In this document: positions 58,270 through 64,000 of the stretch, piece after piece | How positions within the stretch are numbered: the first letter of the stretch is position 1 | How the letters are laid out: every line of letters begins with the position of its first letter | From: Flavobacteriaceae bacterium | Lineage (GTDB): Bacteria > Bacteroidota > Bacteroidia > Flavobacteriales > Flavobacteriaceae | DNA: 64,000 nt | Direction: 5' to 3' | Assembly: GCA_023257625.1 (NCBI GenBank) | Contig: JALRBW010000069.1 | Coordinates: forward strand, 1-64,000 | The notes under the pieces: generated by a model | Seen by the model: only the letters and a program-made list of their open reading frames with translations | Databases searched by the model: none | Told to the model about the DNA's origin: nothing | Program-made: the position numbers and the translations under genes

Positions 58270-60708
58270 CTAAAATCCTAAATAGCGTTTTCTATATTGA
58301 GAATAGAGCATGAAGAATAATATAACTATAAATAAAATCAAACTAACCCCTCTGAACGAAGTACCAAGGTCTACAATAGGAGGTGAAAATTCAAATTCAA
58401 TAACTTTGGATTGAGCCGGAACATATAACCCACGTAAAACATAATTTACATTGTAAATTTGAGTTATTTCACCATCAATTTTAGCTTCCCACCCTTTTGG
58501 ATAATACATTTCAGAAAAAACAAAAAATTGATCTTTTGTTAGTGAAACATTATAAACTAATTTATCAGGTTTTGCTTTTGATATGGATATCTTAGAGAGA
58601 CTATCGATATCGAATACGAGTGGTTTTTCTTTAGGAATATCTCCAGAAATAAATAATGCTTCGTATTTAAAATCTGTATTTTCTAAATTTTGTAGAAGCG
58701 CATCTGCTGAGGGAAGTTCTTTTAATGAATATACAGGCCATGCGATCCCTAAAGCATTTGAATTACGCATAGGCTTTAATTGTTTAGAGTCAGGATCATT
58801 GTAAAGTATGTATTTTACATTCAGTATATCCAAAACTCCAGTAACTTGATTTGATTGATAATAATCAAATAACTCTTCAAATCGGCGAGGTTTTGCACCG
58901 TGATAACCTCCAATCGCATTATGAAAAAAAGAAGTTCTAGCACCAGTTAAACCAAGTTGGGGTTCTAAAACACGATATCGTGAAGAATCTTGCAAAATAG
59001 CTTGATCAGCAGCGGATATTGCAAAGGGTCTTTGTTGTGTTTTAGGGATAAAACTCTCTCGATCGATATAACGGGAGGAAATACCTAATAAGTCTATAAG
59101 AAGTACAAGAAAGACAAGTCCTAATGCTACAGTTCTTTTAATTTGTGAATTACGAAATGTCCATACAAGGGCAGCCAATATTGTAACAAATATGATCGCT
59201 CGTAACAGATCTGTTTCAAAAATAGAAATTCGTGCCTCTTTAATTTTATCTAGAATAACATCCCCATAAATCTGCTCAAAATACGCGTCGTTAATTCCTG
59301 AAAATGATAATATACTCTTTAAAAGAAGTAAAAATAAAAAAAACAATAATGTTACTCCCACATAGGAAAAGAATCGCCTCTGTTCCCACTTTTTATCATC
59401 AGAGAAAGACCAATGAAGCCCCATTACTGCTAATAAAGGAAAACACAATTCTAAAATTACTTGAATAGAAGAAACTGCCCTAAATTTATTATATAGCGGA
59501 AAAAAAGAAACAAAAAAATCAGTTAAAAAGGATAAATTTTTACCCCAAGAAAGTACTAAAGAAAAAAGAGCTCCAATAGTTAAAACATTTCTAAGTGTTC
59601 CTTTCGTATATAAAAACCCTAACAAAGCAAAAAAGAAAATAGTAATCCCTATATATGCAGGAGCTTCGAGTATAGGCTGATTTCCCCAATAAGTAGGTAC
59701 CTGTTGGGTGAATTGTGAAGCTTGTGATTGTGATACACCATTCTCAACCAAAAAATCATAAAGGCCGTGGTTTTTACCTAAATTTTCACTAGATCCTCCC
59801 CCCTGAATTCGAGGCACGATCAAATTTAAACTTTCAAAAATTCCATAGCTGTATTCCGTGATATAGTCATAATCTAAGCCTGAAGACTGTTCTTTAGGGC
59901 TTCCGTCGGGTAAAAATTTAAGCTCACTTTTACCTCTAGTACTAAATTCGGAATATTCGGCAGTTGTCAACAAGGGCGTTGCATTTAATCCCAGAGCTAA
60001 TATACCGGCAACAACAAAAAGTAAAAGTCCATTAGTAAAGGACATCACTGTTTTTTCTCTATAAGATTGGTACCCATACCCTAGACAAAAAATACCAACT
60101 AGCATTAGTAAATAGTAGGTCATTTGATAGTGATTTGCTCTAATTTGCATGCCAAGTGCTAGCGTACTTAAAAAAAATCCCCATAAATAACGTTTTTGAA
60201 AAAGAAGCATTAATCCTGCAAGTACAAAAGCAAAAAAGCTTATAGCCAGTGCTTTAGTATTATGCCCAACTTGAAGAATGATTAATAGATATGTTGAAAA
60301 TCCATAGGCCATTGATCCAAAAAGGGAATAATACCAAGGATAATTTAATACAGTTAAAAGGATATAGACACCTAAAAAATAAAGAAATAAGATGTGGGCT
60401 GGTCTTGGTAATATTCTAATAAAATTATATAATGGAGACAAAAAGTCTCTAGGATACTCTGCTCCTAATTGATAAGTTGGCATTCCCCCATACGCATTAT
60501 CAATCCAATAGGTTTCTTGACCTGTTTCAGCTCTGTATTCCTTTAATTGTCTTGACATTCCTTCATATTGACGAATATCTGACTGAACTAAAACTTTACC
60601 AGTTAGTAAAGGATAATAAAATAAAAGGGAAAGAACTGCTAACCCAATTATAATGGGAAAATGAATACGAAAAAAGCAATTCAAATTCAAGCTATTCAAT
60701 TTCTTCAT
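58270..60708 (-). CDS. YfhO family membrane protein
   Basis: 812-aa large polytopic protein of the YfhO family (GT-C-like fold with a C-terminal extracytoplasmic domain). N-terminal ~500 residues hold about 12 transmembrane helices, the C-terminus contains soluble sheets (FVFSEMYYPKGWEAKIDG, YVLRGLYVPAQSKVIEFEF) and one final helix. Relatives are linked to lipoteichoic acid or glycan modification with undecaprenyl-linked sugars. The start ATG 60708 (MKKLNSLNLNCFF) is preferred over 60723; both overlap DUF4834. Confidence 0.85.
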   Translation of the reverse strand: MKKLNSLNLNCFFRIHFPIIIGLAVLSLLFYYPLLTGKVLVQSDIRQYEGMSRQLKEYRAETGQETYWIDNAYGGMPTYQLGAEYPRDFLSPLYNFIRILPRPAHILFLYFLGVYILLTVLNYPWYYSLFGSMAYGFSTYLLIILQVGHNTKALAISFFAFVLAGLMLLFQKRYLWGFFLSTLALGMQIRANHYQMTYYLLMLVGIFCLGYGYQSYREKTVMSFTNGLLLFVVAGILALGLNATPLLTTAEYSEFSTRGKSELKFLPDGSPKEQSSGLDYDYITEYSYGIFESLNLIVPRIQGGGSSENLGKNHGLYDFLVENGVSQSQASQFTQQVPTYWGNQPILEAPAYIGITIFFFALLGFLYTKGTLRNVLTIGALFSLVLSWGKNLSFLTDFFVSFFPLYNKFRAVSSIQVILELCFPLLAVMGLHWSFSDDKKWEQRRFFSYVGVTLLFFLFLLLLKSILSFSGINDAYFEQIYGDVILDKIKEARISIFETDLLRAIIFVTILAALVWTFRNSQIKRTVALGLVFLVLLIDLLGISSRYIDRESFIPKTQQRPFAISAADQAILQDSSRYRVLEPQLGLTGARTSFFHNAIGGYHGAKPRRFEELFDYYQSNQVTGVLDILNVKYILYNDPDSKQLKPMRNSNALGIAWPVYSLKELPSADALLQNLENTDFKYEALFISGDIPKEKPLVFDIDSLSKISISKAKPDKLVYNVSLTKDQFFVFSEMYYPKGWEAKIDGEITQIYNVNYVLRGLYVPAQSKVIEFEFSPPIVDLGTSFRGVSLILFIVILFFMLYSQYRKRYLGF

Positions 60709-60898
60709 AATCAATGTATTCACCTAAATCTTCAGTACCTTTTTTATTCTTTTGGTTAGTAGACTGATTTTGTTCTGCAACGTATTTTGACTTAATTTGT
60801 TCAGCCCACTTTAGTATAGCAAAACGAAGTACTAATGGAAAAAAAAATCTCATAAACATGAGTATTCCAATTATGATAAGTAAAATTTTTATCAGCAA
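60692..60898 (-). CDS. DUF4834 family small membrane protein
   Basis: 68 aa from TTG 60898: one transmembrane segment (IKILLIIIGILMFMRFFFPLVLRFAIL) then a charged, acidic-ended tail (GTEDLGEYIDYEEIE). Its end overlaps the YfhO start by 17 bases (32 with the longer YfhO form), indicating co-translation. Function unknown. Confidence 0.75.
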   Translation of the reverse strand: MLIKILLIIIGILMFMRFFFPLVLRFAILKWAEQIKSKYVAEQNQSTNQKNKKGTEDLGEYIDYEEIE

Positions 60899-61016
60899 TT
60901 AAAAAAAATTAGGTTTCTCAAAAGTAACCAATTCCACTCGTTTCCTTGGAAAAATGACAAATTATTAATAAAACGTCATTTTATAATATACTAATGAGTT
61001 CTTGTATATTTACGTT

Positions 61017-62063
61017 ATGAATTTCAAGTTTTGTTGGCTCCTAATTTTACTTTATACTACCTCCTTTTTTGGACAGTATACTGATCAAATAAACTCTAAT
61101 CGCCCTGGAGCCTCTATGGGTGCATTTGCAGTTGGAAAAGATGTCATTCAGGCAGAAACAGGAATAGCCTTTAGACGTTATGTTCACAGCGGGTATAATC
61201 AATCAAATTTTGAAGGAAGGGTTCATTTCTTATCCTTACGATGGGGACTTTTAGCTGAAACAGTTGAATTGTTGTATGAGGGGAGTTTCATGACGGGTAC
61301 ACTTGAATCAAAAATTCTAACAGTTCCAAGCCTCATCAAACAAAAGGGATTTCTTCAAAATTTTCTTGGTGTTAAGTATTTAATTTACGATCCATTTAAA
61401 AAGGAAAGAGAAATTAATGTTTACAGTTGGAAAGCTAATAATGGTTTTAAAATTAGAGACCTTATACCTGCTGTATCGCTAACTTTAGGAACTAATGTGA
61501 GTCCACAAAAAAATAACCCTTTTGCTTATCGAAATATTTTTTCAAATTTATATCGTCCCATTTTTTATCAAAATATTGGTGCAAAACTAGATCAGGAACC
61601 CTTTTTCCATTTTAGAGGAACATTGGCTACTCAGTCACATTTTTTAGGAACTTGGGTATTTGTAACTAATTTCAATTATGATCGTTTTCTGTCAGATTAT
61701 CCAGAATTAAGTTATATCGTAACTTTGACCCACACGCTTAACCCGTTTTGGTCTGTTTACATGGAACAACAAGGAAGATACAGTTCACTTTTTAAAGACA
61801 ATCTTGCAAGATTAGGGGTCGCCTATTTAATCTCTAATGATTTACAAATAGAAGCGACGGTAGGAAGTAGCTTTAAGAATACACCACATATTTTATTGGC
61901 CAATGCGGGTGTTTCCTATCGCCTTGATTTTCATAAAGATTTTATTTCAAGTGAAGAAAAGCTTGAGAAAGAACAAAAAAAGGAAGAGCGCAATTTGAAA
62001 AAAACGTTTCGTGAAAATTCTAAAGAAGAACAAAAGCGAAATCGAAAAGCAAAAAGAAACTGA
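61017..62063 (+). CDS. Predicted outer-membrane beta-barrel protein with a charged C-terminal tail
   Basis: 348 aa; signal peptide 1-19 (cleavage near FFGQ). Start ATG 61017 (MNFKFCWLLIL). Many alternating aromatic strands (FLSLRWGLLAETVELLYEG, SVYMEQQGRYSS, LQIEATVGSSF) fit a transporter-type barrel. Instead of ending with a final aromatic strand it continues after SYRLDFHKDF for ~35 residues of nearly only K, R and E (EKLEKEQKKEERNLKK, KEEQKRNRKAKRN). The next gene starts two bases later, suggesting one operon. Function unknown. Confidence 0.75.
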   Translation: MNFKFCWLLILLYTTSFFGQYTDQINSNRPGASMGAFAVGKDVIQAETGIAFRRYVHSGYNQSNFEGRVHFLSLRWGLLAETVELLYEGSFMTGTLESKILTVPSLIKQKGFLQNFLGVKYLIYDPFKKEREINVYSWKANNGFKIRDLIPAVSLTLGTNVSPQKNNPFAYRNIFSNLYRPIFYQNIGAKLDQEPFFHFRGTLATQSHFLGTWVFVTNFNYDRFLSDYPELSYIVTLTHTLNPFWSVYMEQQGRYSSLFKDNLARLGVAYLISNDLQIEATVGSSFKNTPHILLANAGVSYRLDFHKDFISSEEKLEKEQKKEERNLKKTFRENSKEEQKRNRKAKRN

Positions 62064-62064
62064 A

Positions 62065-63201
62065 ATGGAAGGCAAAATACGTATTGTTCCAGTAATAAAA
62101 CCTGAAGATTATCGTGTTTTTGTAACATTTCCCTTTACTCTTTATAAAAACAACAATTATTGGGTTCCCCCAATTATTCAAGAAGAGCTCGACACCCTCA
62201 ACCCTAAGAAGAATCCAGTATATAATAATGCAGAGGCGCAATTTTTTCTCGCCTATAAAAATAATGAAGTTGTTGGCCGAATTGGAGCAATTATCAATTG
62301 GATTGAAGTTAAAGAGTTAAAAAAGAATAAGTTAAGATTTGGTTGGTTTGATGTTATTGATGATATAGAAGTCACACGTTGTCTTATAAATACAGTAATT
62401 GACTTTTTCAAACAACATAAACTTGACTATATTGAAGGTCCAGTTGGATTTTCAAATCTTGATAAAGCAGGTCTTCTTACTGAAGGGTTTGAAGAGGTTA
62501 GCACCATGATTACATTATACAATCACCCCTATTATGCCTCTCATCTTGAAACACTTGGCTTTTCAGTTGCTGCTAAATGGGTAGAGTATAAAATAAATAT
62601 ATTTGATTTTGAATCTTCACCCGAAAAAGTTAAGCGGTTTTCAAAATTAATTTTAGATAGATACAAACTCACTATATTAAATTTCAAAAACAAAAAAGAT
62701 ATACTGCCTTATATTGATGAAATGTTTGCTTTACTTGACAAAACATATAATCAATTACAAACCTTTGTCCCTATTCAACCCTATCAAATAGATCATTATA
62801 AAACTAAATATATCAAATACATACACCCTGACTTTATTAAGTGTATAATTGATGAATCTGGAAAACTCATTGCCTTTTCAATAACTATGCCTTCTTTTGA
62901 TAGAGCCCTCCAAAAAATTAAAGGCAAACTTACGTTGTGGAATAGTATCCACTTAATTAAGGCTCTTTGGTTTAATGATAGGGCTTCATTTTATTTAATT
63001 GGTATTGACCCAGAATACCAAAACAAAGGTATAACAGCAATTATATTTGACGAAATGCAACGATTATTTAATCGAAGAAATATTAAATCCGTTGAAACAA
63101 ATCCGGAACTAGAGGAAAATAGTGCAATTCAGAAACTTTGGAAAAATTATGAACACCGTTTACATAAAAAAAGAGCTACGTTTACAAAAAAAATAATTTA
63201 A
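62065..63201 (+). CDS. GNAT-like acetyltransferase fold protein
   Basis: 378 aa from ATG 62065 ([19 protein letters not shown]). Two GNAT-like halves: residues ~60-190 ([38 protein letters not shown]) and 300-360 ([41 protein letters not shown]), the latter resembling the acetyl-CoA-binding Q/R-x-x-G-x-G/A loop. Bacteroidota homologues are often mis-labelled GTP cyclohydrolase; nothing here supports that. The substrate is unknown. Downstream mnmE begins four bases later. Confidence 0.78.
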   Translation: MEGKIRIVPVIKPEDYRVFVTFPFTLYKNNNYWVPPIIQEELDTLNPKKNPVYNNAEAQFFLAYKNNEVVGRIGAIINWIEVKELKKNKLRFGWFDVIDDIEVTRCLINTVIDFFKQHKLDYIEGPVGFSNLDKAGLLTEGFEEVSTMITLYNHPYYASHLETLGFSVAAKWVEYKINIFDFESSPEKVKRFSKLILDRYKLTILNFKNKKDILPYIDEMFALLDKTYNQLQTFVPIQPYQIDHYKTKYIKYIHPDFIKCIIDESGKLIAFSITMPSFDRALQKIKGKLTLWNSIHLIKALWFNDRASFYLIGIDPEYQNKGITAIIFDEMQRLFNRRNIKSVETNPELEENSAIQKLWKNYEHRLHKKRATFTKKII

Positions 63202-63205
63202 ACAA

Positions 63206-64000
63206 ATGTTAAGCGATGGGACAATCATAGCTCTTTCAACACCGCAAGGAAGTGGTGCACTGGGTGTTTTAAGAATTTCGGGACCTCTAGCATTTGAAAA
63301 AACTGCTTTGTTTTTTAAACCTAAATCGAAAAATAAATTAGAATTTATTCACAAAAAAGCACAGCTAGGTGAATTTAAAATTGAAAATACTATTATTGAT
63401 GAAGTAGTATTAACTAGCTACGTTGCTCCTCATTCCTATACAGGTGAAAATTGTGTGGAATTGTCTTGTCATGGATCTCCATTTATTTTACAACAAATAA
63501 TTACAAATTATCTAAAAGTAGGATTACTTCCTGCGCAACCAGGTGAATTTACGCTTCGGGCCTATTTAAATAAGAAAATGGATTTAAGTCAATCTGAATC
63601 TGTTGCTGATCTAATAGCATCTGAAAGTGAAGCGGCTCACCGTGTGGCCATCCAGCAACTTCGTGGGGGATATTCTTCAGAAATGGAACAATTACGTCAG
63701 GATTTAATTGAATTTAAAGCACTTATTGAATTGGAATTAGATTTTAGTGAAGAAGATGTTGCTTTTGCAGATTTGGAAAAATTAAAAGCCTTGCTAATTA
63801 CAGTTACCCAAAAAATAGAAACGCTACAACAATCTTTTACCTATGGAAATGCAATTAAAAAAGGAATTCCTGTTGCTATAGCGGGGAAACCAAACGTAGG
63901 AAAATCTTCTTTGTTAAATGCCCTGCTAGATGAGGAAAAAGCTATTGTGTCTTCAATACCAGGAACTACAAGAGATACCATAGAAGATTTAATAACTATT
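63206..64000 (+). CDS. mnmE: tRNA uridine-5-carboxymethylaminomethyl modification GTPase MnmE (5' part, runs off window)
   Basis: The first 265 codons of MnmE, which with MnmG modifies the wobble uridine (cmnm5) of certain tRNAs. Start ATG 63206 ([21 protein letters not shown]). The TrmE N-terminal formyl-THF-binding domain has [15 protein letters not shown] and [20 protein letters not shown]. The G domain begins with G1 GKPNVGKSS and G2/G3 [12 protein letters not shown]. The stop is outside the window. Confidence 0.95.
   Translation, partial: MLSDGTIIALSTPQGSGALGVLRISGPLAFEKTALFFKPKSKNKLEFIHKKAQLGEFKIENTIIDEVVLTSYVAPHSYTGENCVELSCHGSPFILQQIITNYLKVGLLPAQPGEFTLRAYLNKKMDLSQSESVADLIASESEAAHRVAIQQLRGGYSSEMEQLRQDLIEFKALIELELDFSEEDVAFADLEKLKALLITVTQKIETLQQSFTYGNAIKKGIPVAIAGKPNVGKSSLLNALLDEEKAIVSSIPGTTRDTIEDLITI

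Overview
The window comes from a low-GC, gene-dense member of the Bacteroidota, almost certainly a marine-type flavobacterium. The evidence is the gene families (flavobacterial YfhO, DUF6787, DUF4834 and DUF2007 proteins, YbiT-type ABC-F, TIGR02757, a PyrC-like pseudo-dihydroorotase), the use of TAnnTTTG -7 promoter boxes instead of TATAAT, frequent GTG/TTG starts, very short intergenic gaps and convergent genes that share stop codons. No gap exceeds about 260 bases. I saw no tRNA, rRNA, CRISPR array, insertion sequence or prophage.

The first ~220 bases do not belong to this genome. They are a GC-rich, proteobacterial-type sucD fragment joined through about 11 bases of shared sequence to the 3' end of a patatin-like gene, which looks like an amplification or assembly chimera.

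Layout. 0.2-6.7 kb: patatin (truncated), recG, pheT, a two-helix membrane protein and a DUF2007 protein. 6.7-11.4 kb: YidK-type sodium symporter, YbiT-type ABC-F ATPase, lipoprotein with a thioredoxin-like end. 11.4-14.5 kb: transaldolase/FSA, a short-chain dehydrogenase directly downstream of the SRP RNA gene, then glutaminyl cyclotransferase and a thioesterase. 14.5-22.5 kb: glyA, nnr, clpB, smpB, dienelactone hydrolase, aroB. 22.5-26.8 kb: ppc with an Lrp/AsnC regulator, and an M14 carboxypeptidase behind a repeat-rich promoter. 27-33 kb: an XRE regulator, a small putative lipoprotein, TerC, and parE-parC. 33-37.4 kb: Dabb protein, GH5-like lipoprotein, lysoplasmalogenase, ychF, ChbG/YdjC-like deacetylase. 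37.4-41.3 kb: ferredoxin diverging from a LuxC-like acyl-CoA reductase, serC, serA, DUF6787. 41.3-44.1 kb: msrA-folE diverging from lolD-TIGR02757, around a large inverted repeat. 44.1-47.6 kb: Nramp-like transporter plus pxpABC (5-oxoprolinase). 47.7-53.8 kb: pseudo-dihydroorotase, esterase, PhnP-like hydrolase, a conserved protein of unknown function, bcp, a cysteine-free nth, an unlisted 48-aa ORF and an ECF-type sigma factor. 54-64 kb: uvrA, flippase, YfhO, DUF4834, an outer-membrane protein with a charged tail, a GNAT-like protein and the 5' part of mnmE.

Most of the window is housekeeping. The best candidates for something less described are (1) the Nramp-like protein without the metal-binding DPGN motif in a 5-oxoproline operon, which suggests pyroglutamate uptake; (2) the ~480-aa conserved cytosolic protein at 50.4 kb; (3) the repeat/operator region at 26.77-26.87 kb; (4) the 21-bp inverted repeat overlapping the msrA promoter; (5) the SRP RNA placed as the apparent leader of a dehydrogenase gene; and (6) several enzymes that have lost canonical catalytic or metal ligands.
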